A DNA stretch of 64,000 nt from Sipunculus nudus (GCA_026874595.1 CM049316.1:21599839-21663838), one strand, 5' to 3'. Counted from the first letter of the stretch, positions 12,126-25,880 are shown. Numbers and translations: made by a program. The notes: generated by a model from the sequence alone, not told the origin.

Positions 12126-13325
12126 GGGATATTCTCTCTCACTTCATACTTAATCAAATTTTTTGTTTATATATACAAATTATATTATGTGTGGTTATAT
12201 GATTAAAATAACTTATTCGTTTCAGATATCTTGTGCTGATGTCAAGTGAAGACAATCATGGGTTTGCTTTTCTGAAGCTTCTGAAAAACTACATCTTAAA
12301 CATGAATGGTTGATGAATATCAGTCACAACAACATGTTTATTTATTCTTAAACCTGCATACTATATATTCATCTGAACGTAGGAAGGCAGGTCTGCTTTG
12401 ACGTTGTGGCCTACCTAAAATTTTTGGAATGTAATCCGAAGTCTCATGATCCGATAGATTCTTTGACGGAACTCTTTCCTGAAAAGATACATTCTGTTCA
12501 GCATAACTTGGCTCTGGTTCTGATGGAACCACCTCCAATGGTATTTCAGGACTGCTATACAGAGGAATATTGACATATGATGGAGACATAGGGTTGGATC
12601 CAACTGACAAATTTCCTCTGGATCAGATTCCAGCGTTATACTATTATCAAGACCGTGGTCAATTTCATTTTCCTCAGTGTTGGCAGAGTCAATTTACTGC
12701 AAGTTATCAGTTTCTCCTGCATTTTGGAAGACATCTATAATGCGGATAAGGATGATCCGGGATCTGAATTAAGACATCGGAGGATTCATCGGAAGAATTT
12801 TCAGTCGCACTAGTGCAAATATGGCGACCAAGGGTGCGGATAAAACGGGGTTTTGTTTGGCGAGATTCTTCTTTTCGGTTTGCATCCAATGCCTGGTACC
12901 AGGAAGTAACAAATTTCTATGGAGTGTTGTCCACGTCCATCATCAACTGGGGAAACAACATAAACAGAGATACCTAACCTTGATTGTTCCTGGACTTAAT
13001 AGGTTGTTTCTTCCCACCTATTAGCAAGTTTCTGTCGAATTTTGAGAACTAAGTTTCGTACCGGGACTTTCTCCCTAGGCATTAAAACAGTATTGTGGCA
13101 GCGACGATCATACAATGATTCATGTCGATGCTTATTTGCTTTGGCAATACGTTGCGCGGTGTCATAAGCAAAAGATCGTCATTTCTTTAAATCAACCACG
13201 TACGCCTGATACGATTTAGTTTCAGAAGATTGTGTATGTCCCAAAAAGAGGTCTATGGGCAGGCGTGGGTGTCGACTAAATATAAGAAAAAATGGCGAAT
13301 AACCGTTGCATCATTTTGGGCAAAA

Positions 13326-14226
13326 TTATAAGTATAAGTAAAGGATCCGACATGGTCTTTCAAGTTTTTCTTCTGATCTGGCTGTAAGGTTCCATACATG
13401 ATAAGTAGAGTCCGGTTGAATTGTTCCACAGGGTTCCTTTGGGTGATAAGGAGAAGTGTTGGTGTTATTGAATCCAGCTAATTCACATAATTCTCTGATA
13501 CTTTGAGACTCGAATTGTGCTCCTAGATCGCTGTGAATTTTCATAGGGAATCCATAAAGACCAATGAAGGTATCATATAGCAGGTTAGCTCTTGGTTAAC
13601 CTTTGGTTGTTTTGCAAGGAACAGCCAGGGCATATCTTGTGTAGTAACTGTCATAACCAATATATGCTAGGTACCACTGTTTGAGGCTTCTTGATTGCGA
13701 AGTCTATGCACAGTAACTCCATTGGTTCTGATGATAGAAACCAAAGATGCCATATCAGGTGATGTTTTCCTTCTTACACAACGAGGACAATTCCTTACAT
13801 ATTCTCTGATATGTTTTGCCATATTAGACCAAATAAATCTTTCTCGAGCTAACTCGATACTCCTATCTAGACCGAGATATCCCACGTCATCATGAACTCC
13901 TGAAAGAGCCAATGGTTGGAGGCTAGTTGGCACCACTAACTGATAGGTGTTCTTCCATTGTCTGTTCTTTTACGAAAAAGTAGTATATCTTTAAGTATTA
14001 GAGACTTTCGCTTTGTGAACAAAGTTAGTTGCTCAGTAATCGAGTTTTGTGTTTGAATCCTACGGTCGTCTCTCAAACAAAGGATAAAAGGCAGTATGGT
14101 GGATCCTTTTAATTGGGCAGTTCTAACATCTTGATTGTCGTGTTTGAATGATGAACGGGACACGTTCTTGACAAAGATTAATTTATGATGAACATTAAAT
14201 CTAGACACAATGTCATTGGGAGACAT
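13326..14226 (-). pseudogene. Ty3/gypsy integrase fragment
   Basis: 14226-13936 encodes the region before the zinc finger ('LFRKRTDNGRT'). 13936-13667 encodes the H2C2-type domain 'GVHDDVGYLGLDRSIELAR' with 'NCPRCVRR'. 13544-13326 encodes the catalytic-core segment 'IHSDLGAQFESQSIRELC' with 'TSPYHP'. The second zinc-ligand His of the usual GVHDDxGHxG pattern is Tyr, and the sequence after YHP no longer carries the conserved catalytic Glu region. Frameshifts separate the three parts. Confidence 0.8.
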
Positions 14227-14249
14227 ACCTGCTTCACATAAAACTTTAA

Positions 14250-15406
14250 TTACGTTTTTGAGGTATGCTTTCTCACATCGTCATGGTCTTTCTTTGCTCT
14301 AGATATTACTCTAGAGTTACTGAATACTAAAATCACAGTTGGAGTTTTAGAGTTAGCAGTTTTCTGTGAAGAGGGGACTTTCTCCAAATGTGTAAATCTG
14401 GCTTCTAATTTCTCCATCCTACTAGTAAATTTTTCTTTTAGAAAATCTAGACGTTTGAATAATTTGTTTAGGGAGGAGTTTTCAGTCTTTTCTGACCGGG
14501 AAAACAATTCGTTAGTGTTTGCGGCCTTTCAATAAAACTGTTGGAATTCAAATGCGCTACAAGCTGCAAAGAGTTCATCGAACTCTACATCGTAATCATA
14601 CCGAAGGCGAGTGGTATAATGAATTTCTTTGTTACTTAATCCATTCCAAAATTTAGACCGAAGCGTTTGATTGTATTCTGTAGAAGACATTGGTTGCTTT
14701 TCATTGACTAGGTCTAGCATTTCATACAACCTACATCTCCCTGTGATAATGTCTTCCTTAGGTTCTTGTTTACTTGAGTGAAAGTTTTGTTTAAGAAGGT
14801 CAAAAGGAAGAACATTGCCAAAGCATTTGGCAAAATCCCTAATACCCCTGAAGGACTTGAGCCATCATGAATGTAAAATGGCACACTGGCTGCTGTGCCT
14901 TTTACAGATTGGTTGATGGCGGTAATAGTTTCAGGTTCAGGTATAAAGGCATTGCTTATCAGAGCCTTATCCTGTAACCGCCACTGGTCATATTTGTTCT
15001 ATCTGTTTTGTCATGATTCCCAGTAAAGGTGGAAAAAAGGTGGGAGCTACTACAGTATGGCTAGTTTGGGCTGTAGTTAGCTGGTTGCTTGCAGCTCTAA
15101 TAGTTTTTAATTAAGCTATCAATTGATTGACTTTGGCATCATTCATAAAAGACAGACTGTTGACTAACTGGTGCAGGTAGTCAACACCGCTTCCACGAAT
15201 GCTAAAAAATCTATGCTGTCTAATAGGTCTAAGCCACCCACTAGGGTGGGTATCTCATCCAAACAGGAAGAGTTAGAGCCGTTTTGCAGTGATAGTTTAA
15301 TTGTATCGTTGTCTTGTAAGCAGGTTCCAGTTAGCATAATAACAGTTTTGTCTGCACAATCTATATCGTTTTTATATAGAATAGCCCCGTTCAGTGCAAA
15401 GGCCAC
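14250..15406 (-). pseudogene. Gag-like fragment of the Ty3/gypsy element
   Basis: Frames on - include 'CRLYEMLDLVNEKQPMSS' followed by 'LRSKFWNGLSNKEIHYTT' (14729-14529), a coiled-coil-like stretch 'LFKRLDFLKEKFTSRMEKLE' (14507-14250), and the upstream 'QWRLQDKALISNAFIPEPET' (near 14990-14920). The frame at 15406-15164 may be the N-terminal part. Several stops and frameshifts break it. No zinc knuckle is seen, which agrees with the deletion that joins gag to integrase. Confidence 0.6.
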
Positions 15407-17270
15407 AATGAGCTTTTCTTACAAATAAGATATGGTCTATTTGGCCTGCCTGTGCCTTCTGAGTAGATATTTTCTCATAGTTGGCATCAGGCGGTATCCC
15501 ATACATACTGACGACACACAATAGGTCTACCAATTTGTATTTGTTTATAGACCTATCGACAAGAACAATTGCTGTTATGGTCAGTCATCGATGCAGTTGA
15601 TTTTCATTACAGAAAGGACAATTGCTGCTTTGATCAGTCAAAAATGCAGTTGACTTTCATAATAGCAAGGAAATTTCATTTGGAAATAAAATAAATTATT
15701 TTCAAATTATATATGATTAGTACTCCTAACGATGTCAATCAGTGCTAAGTCAGTGCAAATGTCAAATATTTGTTTTCATCCAATTGCTAACAATACACTA
15801 GGCAATACAGTGGTAGCTCATTGTAGAGTAAAAGATGGAGAGACAAAAAAACACAACACAAATAATGCAAGATGATCAATTGAACAAGGCAAATATGAAT
15901 ATGAATAATAAAAGAAAAATGTAAGTATGTGACTGTGTAGTCTATATCTAATACAACTGAGCTTTTCTTTTTAAAGTAAAGTCTATTAACAAGGCTGAAA
16001 GGTTGTTGATATGATAAAATGTAAATAGTGCTTCAGAGTGTTACTAGGTGGCAGCACGTATACATTGAACATACCCAGGACAATAAAGGTTGATCAATGT
16101 TTGCGGATGTCACTAGGTGGAAGCACGTAAACACAGCGACACTAATTGCCATTACAGTGTTAAAGAAAAAAAAAAAGGGGGGGGGAGTTAAATCTGACAA
16201 CCAGCTAAATGAAAGAAGAGAAATAAAATCCTCATTATGAATAACGAGAAAACAATCGCTAGTACATAATTCTTGTTACAAAGAAAGAGTGTAGCTTTAC
16301 CTAAACATGTAGCAAATAATGTGGTTCATACCATGACAGCAGTAATATCATAAAGTCCATGCAAATAATAGATAAAATACCCACAAACTCCAATGTTTCA
16401 GCGAATTCCAAAGAAACCAAGTCAACTTTTACAAGTCCATGCAACCGGCGCAGTGGTACCGAAGAAATGGTACGAGTGTTCCAGGCCAACAACCGTTACC
16501 TCCAGTTTCTTGAAACTGGACTACTCATAATAGCGTCAGTCGGAGACCATTCAGCGTACATGTCATGGTCGGCAAGCTTTATCACAGACCGGAGAATTTC
16601 GTACCGTTAAGTCTGCGTTTGGCAGAATACAGCGTACAGCATTAACACAGACACATTGTATTGGAAAACTGATCTCAGTACGAAGTACTGGTGTCACGCT
16701 TGATCGCCTAAAACTCAGCTCGTGTGCACCCCAGCATGCACCCCAGCATTAGTGTACGCGACTTGACATGGCGTTCAAGCCAAGGGCGTCTGGACGTAAG
16801 ACACGACATCCGACCTTGGAGAGAAAACAAAGGTCCAGCAGGGCCTCCCATGTAAAAGTCCTTTGGGTTCAAAGATGTTTATATAAATTGAACTCTCACT
16901 TCATATTCAATCAAATATAAGGACAAAGAAGTGTGGCAACGTGTGGTATATTCTGAAGAAGCAAAAATAGAACGTTCAAGGCATGTTGCCGATTGATAAG
17001 AAGTTCGAGGTTGGAATGGCGGAAACATGAAACGATGTATGTCGCTGTTGCGCTATATGGCCAGTGCCAGGTGCCATGTGATGTCGTGTATATTTATTCA
17101 AGACAGCCTTATAAGGTAAAAAGGAGAAAACGATATATTTCGGGGCTCCCTGTTGGGCATTACAGACACTAAATTATGCTTGCTACTGACAGAGTGCCCC
17201 CTATTGGAGCTAACTTCCACTATCTTAATACCTGTTACACATATATCTCTATAACAATCTATCTAGCAAT
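15407..17270. other. No gene; short repeats only
   Basis: A pair of diverged copies of CACTAGGTGGNAGCACGTA lies at about 16043-16062 and 16111-16130. A homopolymer junction (A run then G run) is at 16169-16187, and the 12-mer GCACCCCAGCAT is repeated in tandem near 16725-16750. The patch 16500-16800 is GC-richer. No coding exon recognised. Confidence 0.45.
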
Positions 17271-17271
17271 C

Positions 17272-17274
<3 letters not shown>

Positions 17275-17319
<45 letters not shown>

Positions 17320-17460
17320 TTATATATATATAGTATATATATATTATTTATATATTATAAATATTATATATAGTATATATATTATATATTTATTGTATAT
17401 ATTATATATATATATATATTATATATGTGTACATTTAAATGTATGTAAATAAATATATAT
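17275..17460. repeat. AT-rich imperfect microsatellite
   Basis: Pure (AT)n followed by degenerate ATATTATATA units, ending at the SINE body that begins at 17461. Confidence 0.9.
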
Positions 17461-17660
17461 ACCAGTGGGAACCAACTGCTCTGTGTATACCCTTTCCATT
17501 TATAAACAATGAACAAGCATGGCTATTCATACATCTATGTTTATAAAATATGCCTCACACCATATGATGCCATCAGTTCTCCATGCTGCAATGCATATTA
17601 GCCGTGACACCACTTTGCTGGTTCCTATAAAAGTATGGAAATACACCGAGGGGTATCCAC
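17461..17660 (+). mobile_element. SINE body/tail copy (+)
   Basis: CTGTGTATACCCTTTCCATT, CAAGCATGGCTATTCATACA, ACCATATGATGCC, CTGCAATGCATATTAGCCGTG and CTGGTTCCTATAAAAG occur in the same order as at 42870-43010 and at 42745-42765. It is the tail plus the start of the next leader, without a tRNA-like head. Confidence 0.7.
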
Positions 17661-18288
17661 ATTTTCCCTACCAAAACAACATGTGAGGTGGCAGAAGTAT
17701 ATTTTCAAGATAGGGATTTCATATTTAGCATTTGGACATAAACATTTCGTAATTGCTATCTTGGGGAGTTCCTGATAAAATAGTCTTCAAAGATTACTGT
17801 TGTCTGTTGTCTAAAGCTTATGTGGCAATCAGCATGATTTTGAGTAATCTAGAAGTGATTCTACCTATTCGCTAACTTATAATTGTCACTATACCATAAC
17901 ATTAATAGTGATACATGGGTCTTCTCTGTGTTTGATTCAGCCTTACGGCCCACTAGATATAAAAGGCTAAAGGTATTTTTCCTACTCAAAACTCAGATAC
18001 ACGCCCTTTAAGTATGTTTATGCACACCTCACGTATACCTACGAAGTTACCTAACGAAGTTACCTCAAGAAGTTGCTACACACATGCAAAGAGCAAAGAC
18101 GTACACAGACAATAACATTTAGATGCATTTTCTTGGTTAAACAGTGCCGGCAGTTTAGTCTACAGACTAAATTGCCTTCAGGGGAAAATTTCGGTAAATA
18201 GTTTGCACTCAGTTCAGCTAAGAGGCCCAAATGCTGGCGCACACACACCTATAACAATATATGATATATGCTCTAATCGGAAATGGAG

Positions 18289-18289
<1 letters not shown>

Positions 18290-18333
<44 letters not shown>

Positions 18334-18335
18334 TA
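18290..18335. repeat. (AT)n microsatellite
   Basis: Pure AT dinucleotide run. Spurious frames on both strands read through it. Confidence 0.95.
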
Positions 18336-18339
18336 AATG

Positions 18340-20860
18340 TGAAGAAAAACAACACTGTAAATTCACAACAGTCTGTTTCACGGGATGCGAAATTAACTTA
18401 AATTCCTTATATGTTGTGTCTGTGTGCACTTTTTTAGTTTGAGATTCACCTAGTACCAGGTAACTTCATGTAAGTAACATATTTTAGGTTGTAACTTAGT
18501 CGTGGAATATATAGTTCAGGATATTATTATTACGTCACGAATTTATAGGACTGAATTTATGAAACTACGCGTCCCTTTGATTCTGTATGGATATGAATAA
18601 ATATAGTTAAATCCATACTGTTATCAGTGAGGCTTTCTGACTTTTCGAAGTCAAGATTAAATGTAATATTTGTTTATCAAATTTGCTTTATTATCTTCTT
18701 TAGTGTATCTTGTTCTGTAAACCACGTAAAACATTCGGGGTAAAATCATAATTACTTTATCATTGTTTTAATTTGTCAATAGGTTCAATTAAATAGGTTT
18801 CCCCGTATGTGTGTATGTACCTTGCGCTGAGAATGCCTTTAAAGCGGTTATAACCCTGATTTGTTCTCGTGATCAATGGTATTTCCCCAGCTTCATGTGC
18901 AAGAAGAATCGTCAGTGTAAACCGGATATTATGTTATTGTTTCAAATAGACGTACACCAGTTATAAAAATGGAGTCAAAGGAATATCCATTAAACATTTA
19001 GTAAGTTGTATGGTCATGCCTATAATTACGTGAAAGTACTTTCTTTGATATAATATATTTGTTTAAAGCTCGTAATTAATTATAATTTTCTTTTGTGTAG
19101 CCCTGCATGATATATCTTATAGCAGCTCGGGGTTATTGAAATATCCTGGGTGTAACAAATAGCCCTTTGACAAAATTCATTTCCAAATCACTAGTGAATA
19201 CAGAGGAGAAAGCACTTATCCTCTTTATTACTTTGCTGGTAGGAGACAGTTACGCCGGCAAAATGTATAAATGCGTCACTTTTAACAAGGATTTACTCGG
19301 CACACCGCAATACACAAATTTAGCACCAGTGAATTATGATTGGTCCGGGTTTCCTTCGAACACGTGGAGTAAATTAAACATTTGCTGCTTGCAATATGAA
19401 TTGTCTAGACATTCCGAGTATTTCAAATGTGTCTAAAAATCTCAGTGCGAATGAACGCGAGATAATACGTCTAAGAAAAGCTATCCCAGAGTAACCAGGA
19501 AATTATACCTGCTGTTTGGATTAAGCTTAGGACACAACTCGAAACCTAACCCGCTATCGTGTTGAAGGGGATTTAGGTTCGTAGTCCCAAACAAGCGTTC
19601 TTTGCCACAACCTCCAGTTATTTTAAAACAAAAGAACCGCAAGCCGTATTAAATGATCTGATAATGCCTTAGTATAATACACAGCATGTTCTTAATTCAC
19701 TGTGCTGATAAAACATTGGAACTGGTAATCTATAACACACCTGTTCCAATACTGACCATCGTTGCCGACAGGTGTCACTAGATTGTTGAAAATGAGCACG
19801 GCACGTCTTCCTTAGTTCCGAAAAGACTTTCCTCGCGAATTTTCACTGTGCAAGCATTTATTATAGCTGCATAAGAGTATATCTATATTGACGATGTTGT
19901 ATCGCTGACATTACAAAGGAAAGTAGATCCAAAGGTTTAGCAAAAAAAAAATAAAATAACAATAAAATATTTTATTTATTTTGGGGGGGGGGGGGAATGG
20001 ATGTTGTCGATGTATCTCTGTATCTCCGTTTATTTATTCAATGGCACTTTCACTTCCTATTCAAAATAACTTGATATCGGATTTAAGCAAACCTTATATG
20101 TAAAACCTTGATATATTTTTTTTCTGAAACCGCTTTGAAAAAGTATCCTAATGAAGCATTGAATAGGTAATGCAGTAGCGACTATGTTGGAAATTGCTCC
20201 ACAATGTGAATAAGAGAGGATTTCTTTTAATGTCGAATAACTTTACTATGTCTGAAGTTACAAATTCTAACGTGAATATTTTACTCAGGATATGTATTCA
20301 TGCAAAGGTGGCAATAACAACCCTGAGCTCAGGAGGCTAGCTCTTAACACAGGCTTACCTTTCATGAATTTTAACAGATTGTAGAGGCTGTTTGACGCCT
20401 TTTAGCGTATTCAAACTAAAAAAAAGGCACTTTTAAAAATATCTTCATGTAAGTAAGCGATATTGCCATAGTACTGCGGATAAAATAATTGTTTTTTTTT
20501 TTTTTATTTTTTCCACAAGAAGTTTCATGGGAAACGGGAAACAAATATGATGCATAATTGAACCGTGCGAGCAGGATACATTTTTTTATGAGCTGCATTG
20601 TGATTGATTGACATTGCAGCCGCCAAGTTGATACACGATATTAATGTGTCCCAGAGGGAAATATAGGCTCTGCACGCTGTCACTCAAATAGTCGGGCTGT
20701 TATGCACCTCCCATAAAACAACCACCGTGAGGCTTTGTGTGAGAAACCAGGAGTTAAGCTGGGTCTATGTTTCCTGCATTTTTGTTCGCTAAGATAAAAA
20801 CCACGAAAGTGCTAGCTTATGAACTAGGGGTTGTAATCAATGTAAATTTAGCTTTCATTT
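18340..20860. other. No recognisable gene
   Basis: A short open frame at 19167-19436 has a hydrophobic N-terminal stretch (ALILFITLLVGDSYAG) but no family resemblance. A T-run/G-run junction with 13 consecutive G lies at 19983-19995, and a T-run at 20492-20505. Otherwise nothing identified. Confidence 0.4.
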
Positions 20861-20864
20861 TCTA

Positions 20865-21112
20865 TAATGTCACTTTAACCACATGCTGATTACTAGATTG
20901 TTAATTAGATTAATTAAGTTTGTTTCAATACTCTTTCAATTAAAGGAGGCGAGAATAGGTATTTACAAGGAGAGCAAAGGTCTGCGGGGCTTTGATAACA
21001 AACACGACAGTGATAATCATTTTCATTTTTGCTTCACCTCTGGCTCTGATCAATTTTTATAAATGCGATATGTCGCATCCATATCGAAATGTTACAACCC
21101 TGTGGTTATGAT
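20865..21112 (+). repeat. Dispersed repeat, inverted partner at 47722-47945
   Basis: GCGGGGCTTTGATAACAAA, a T-rich stretch with TTTTGCTTCACC, then GTCGCATCCATATCGAAATG and TTACAACCCTGTGGTTAT match the reverse complement of 47722-47850 in order, with weaker similarity continuing left to about 20865. No coding content or terminal inverted repeat seen; family unknown. Confidence 0.75.
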
Positions 21113-21119
21113 TATCTAG

Positions 21120-24100
21120 ATAGTTCTAAAATACCAGGTTATATTCAACATAACTTCCTACAGGTTCTTTTATAATGTGTTTAAGTAACCCACACGTATA
21201 TTTAAACTATGTCGTTGCAATTTGTTTCCCTTAAAACAGTGCATAAGAGTATAATAAAACACATAACATTGATATTATGGATATCTATTTTCGCCAGACG
21301 TGCAGTGAGTGTTTATTTTGAAAATTGTGTCTGACAAATTATGATAACGAAACAGGATCCAATATCAAAAGCATATTCAAATAAGAATGACCACCTTTTT
21401 CTACAGAGAAACGGACGCACACGCACACAACATATATTTTGGTTTCCTGTGTACTTTACAAGAGCTGATATAAAAATATCACTTTTGCTCTGCATTTTTT
21501 TGAGTTTAATATGTTAGTTCTCTGAAAAATTAGGCATGTTAAAATTTGACATACAAAACAGGATGGTAACATGCATTATGCCGAAAAGTTAGATCGCAAT
21601 ATATGTCACATTATGATTGAATTTTTAATTGTAGGCGCTGATATGATGGTTTTAGATAATACTTGATTAAGAACATCACCAGTTAGTAACTAAACTCAGA
21701 AATAAAACCCTTGACACCCTGTCGCAGGAAACAGGTCGACTTGAAAATATAATAGGTATGAGAATCTCCCATATATTACCCTAATGTTTCAGCAGATGTA
21801 GAAATGTTGTACTTAAGCATCTTCTTGTTTTCACCGTGTATAACACAGAATTTTCACAATGTCACTGTACTATATGTCAACTATTATTTCAGAGGTTTAC
21901 TGAAAACAAATAAAATTTTATTTTGTTTATTTCAATGCCTTTACATTGAACATCTTCTGGAATGCATTTCTTTTAATAGCATGCAGTGAAACCTGCTGTT
22001 CTCGCATGGTTAAGCCTTACTGGAAAGTCAATCACTTTATTTTTGTAATATGCATGTATACGTTAGTTCGTATGGTTTATTAATTTGACATATTTCATTT
22101 TTTTTTCCTCACTGGAATGTGTTATTAACTATTAATGAGTCCCGTGACCAGGTCCACAGTTTGTTCGAAAACGGTAAGTTATCGAATTTATGTTGGTTCT
22201 CATTGAGCTTCGAATGTAGCTAGCTATACAACAAAGATCAAGTCAGATGGTCTTATACTTCAGTATAGTATTAAACACAAAGGTATAAATTCGAACGGCC
22301 AAACGTTGTAAAAATTAATATTTTAAAGCTATATCTTGTCAATGTTTCAAGATGATACTGGAGGATATTATTTTACTGGGATGTTTATGATCAGTAGAGT
22401 GAGGTACCCATAGTACCCTTTGTATAATACAATCGTCAATAAAAAAAAAAACTAAAATAAATTCACTGGCTGTTGTTTGTGTTGGCGTTAGACTCAATGA
22501 AAAGGGTGCATGTTCTATGGGACTATATATTCTGACTGGATTAATACTCTGCGTAAACACGTTAATATGTGATTTCTTGTCGGCGACGCTATAACTGATT
22601 ATCTCATATTGTAATTTATAAAAATACATCACATCATGGAATGTATCGTCATTTACACATGGTCCAACAAGACTATAAATGTGTGGAATTGTATTTAAGA
22701 ACTATGCAGATCTTTAGAAAAATAAACTTTATGCTATGCTCTATTGTTGCAGTCCAATATAAATGATGTATTCCCACTGAATAGAAAGTTGTCAAGGAAT
22801 CACCTATGTGATTCTTAAATTTTTTTTTTTGGACGGCCAAACTATTTTTTCAACCATCTTAGTTTATTGTAATTGGATAAATTTGTATTTATTATAAGGC
22901 CATGTTATGTTATATGGAGAAATTTGAATTACATAGTTCATGCTTTCAGGTATTACTTGAATGGAAAGGTGCCATTTTCACGAACATTTATTGAGCCATT
23001 CATTCGTCAAGGAAACTAGCAAGTATTGTTATAAAATAGCATTTTAACATTTTTTGTAGGGCGTTGAATCATGAAACAAAAGATGATGGAATATATTGTG
23101 AGGAAAATCCGAGCTTCTGAATGTGGAAACTGAAATTGTAAAAAATGATCAACTACACGGTTAACAATATGTTTTAGAGGATACCCTATAGGCGAAACCA
23201 TTCGGGACTAAAGATGATTTATATTCTGCCAAAAATCGGAGGAAATACGTCATCATTCTTTCATTAATGTTGCAAAATGATATAAACAAGAACTTTTGAA
23301 TATCGTGAACATGTGACAGCCTTTGTACATTTTGTCAGATGCCTTTTCAGGTCAGTCGTTAACAAGCCATCTCATTGTTTGATGCATATGTTCTACTTCA
23401 CTGTGAACTCATTTTATCTCCATCCGTGCATCTGATTGGACATCTCGCCTTATCTCATTACAAATGCAATTGTGGGAATAGATTATCCCATAGGTGATCC
23501 CATCATGCTCGACGTGAAGGTAGCCGAACTAATCAGGTACCCAGGGTAACGTAAGCACCCGAAGTGGAAGGTCGGTGTACATAGTTTGAAAAAAAAAAAA
23601 TACTGCATTAGAGTCTAAAATGTATTTAATCCTTACCCTTCAAGCATTTGAATATCTGAGCATTTGTCAGTAAATAAACAATGATTTACGTAAGAAAAAA
23701 CTAGAGGGTTACCGAGTCATATATAACCCATCATGTATCAATCTAGCGCAAAGCCCTATTTCTTTCGTAGATTTATCGATTACAAAGGAAGCTTGTGCTG
23801 CCTCGTAGACAACACAGAGTGCTTATATTTATATTTTTGTTTGTCCTAGCGATTGTTTCCAAATCCACACGTATGTGAATTGTCTCTTACTAAGGACCGT
23901 CTGTTCAAGCTGACTGCATGTAGAGGATTTATGAATATTCAGGCCGCGTACTTCAAGATAAAAATTGAATAAAAAGCAAGACCGTTTGCGATTTGAAACC
24001 AATCACTATTATCGGGCTTGCATTTTATATGATTAAAAAATTATAACTAATCACATGCTGACCATTACTATTTTAACTATGAGAGGATGATTTTTCCAAT

Positions 24101-25150
24101 AATTCTAATACTTCCTGATTCTCAATGCCTGCCACTGACGTGTGACTTTCGTTTTATATTGTGAAATAGGTATAAAAAGTTTTGGCACGCCCAGTTGATA
24201 GATTTATCGACAATCGGGTTTACCAGCAGCTACTGGCATGTCGATTAGTGTGGAAATTATGGAAGCAAAACGTAAGAACATTGTGAAATTTATTTTCCGC
24301 TTTTTAGTTCACGTGCAAATGAGGTAACAGAATGATGAATGGTGGTTATCATATTTCCCATGGTTAAACGGAGAGACATTACGATCCATTCACCCGGCAA
24401 TAAGATTTCATTGAAAAGAGCTCGTGTTTCTTTTTTTCCGTTTACAAAGATTGTGGTTATTTCTAAATGAATTTGAGTTGAATAGTTATTCTTTGTCAAA
24501 GACTGACCACTATTAACGGGTTTGATTGTTTTGAGGTTCTGATTCGAAAGTTCAAACTAGGCAATTTGACCAAGCTTAATTTGTACATCTTTCTCAGATC
24601 TATAATTTTCCATTGAGTGGTCAAATTTCTCAGGTATATGAGCTATCTAGTTCATAATAACCACACGGCTGATTTATAAAAAATAATGAGACATATCTGA
24701 CGTGGGGAAAGGAGAGGGAGAGTCAGAGGTGAAGCAAAACAGAAAATGATCATAATCAATTTTGTGCCTGCAAATTGTAGAATCGCTGCAAAGATAGTAT
24801 GTTGTTATATTGGACACCAACATGGCACCGAGAGCATTGTGTCCTGTGAATACACACGACTTTAAAATAATTTCCATAACCCTCCCTAGTCTTTAAGTTT
24901 CTCATAAGTGAATAAGGCATGTTTTTATATTCGAAATTGTAACTTTAAAAAAAAATTGTGGATACGGTTAATAATAGGCTGAACGGATGCATGTAGGTGC
25001 TTTTTTTGGGGTTTAATGTCACTTTCATGTAAATTTCTTCGTAGCAGTTATCGCGGTTCGTTTTATTATACCGCCAGGGTTATATCCCAGTGACAGCACT
25101 ATATGTCAGAACTAGCACTAAACACTATAGGCGAAATTGTGTGTGTAGTT
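21120..25150. other. No recognisable gene
   Basis: AT-rich. CAGTGAAACCTGCTGTTCTC at 21985-22004 resembles a pogo-like terminus, but no partner end or TA flank was found. No coding frames that I can support. Confidence 0.4.
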
Positions 25151-25156
25151 CAAGAG

Positions 25157-25880
25157 GGCCTTGAGTCGATGTAAATATGACGGAATTTAGTTCTAATATT
25201 GAGTCCAATGGTTTCAGTAGGTTTCATGTCCTACTTATAGTTTTACCAGTTTGTTTATCTGATATTCTTATACAACTAGATACATTTTCTTTTTTTAAAA
25301 TACAGCATTATTATGATTTGTTAAACTACGAAGCCTCTTCTATATCACGAGTTTTTGTTTAGATGGCGAGGTTTAATGACCGTATAGCCGCAATATTCGA
25401 TATTCAGTTAGGTTCATCAGGTATATCCCGGCACAGATTTTGTTATTTGAAATTCTGCCAACAGACGAAAGTGGTATATTGGTAATAGTTTTTTCTTCTT
25501 GGACTAGATGGCATGAGAGTAATATATTGTTATTAATTAAGTAGCACAATACTTATTCATTCTAACAATGAATTCGACAGAATGACATTGTATTGATTTT
25601 ATAATTCTATACTGATATCATGATGTGAACGTACCACCAAATATATAAATAAATAGTGATAACCATACCATAGTTTTCTTTGTCATCTTGTTTTGATCTC
25701 CATGTTATTCTTTTCTGGCGATTCCATGGTCAGATATTAACAATCGAAATTAATAATATACATGCCGAGTTTCATGAAACTGTGGCGTTGCTACTACGTT
25801 TGGACCAATTGGTTCCCAGAGGGCCTAATTTCGATGTAAACAAGACGCAATTTAACCGTCAATATTGAGCTCAATTATTT
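25157..25880 (+). repeat. Diverged direct repeat pair about 660 bp apart
   Basis: AGAGGGCCTTGAGTCGATG, TGACGGAATTTAG and AATATTGAGTCCAATGGTTTC (25155-25220) recur diverged as AGAGGGCCTAATTTCGATG, AGACGCAATTTAAC and AATATTGAGCTCAATTATTTC (25818-25881). It could be the ends of an old element or a local duplication; the sequence between shows nothing recognisable. Confidence 0.5.

Larger units (their letters stand above)
12338..15406 (-). mobile_element. Internally deleted Ty3/gypsy retrotransposon
   Basis: Reading on - from 15406 down gives a gag-like region, then directly the integrase zinc-binding region, the integrase core, and a C-terminal tail ending 'RPQRQSRPAFLRSDEYIV' (12610-12338). 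Protease, reverse transcriptase and RNase H, normally between gag and integrase, are missing, so roughly 2 kb of pol is deleted. Frames are broken by stops and shifts throughout. LTRs were not delimited. A shared stretch at 12051-12159 and 16859-16916 could be their remains but could also be an unrelated dispersed repeat. Confidence 0.8.

Noticed and set aside
19167-19436. 89-codon frame with hydrophobic N-terminus
   Set aside because: Signal-like stretch is not near the Met, there is no cysteine pattern or homologue I know, and the surroundings are intergenic.
21985-22170. Pogo-like terminus CAGTGAAACCTGCTG
   Set aside because: No TA flank and no matching right end; too short to support an element.
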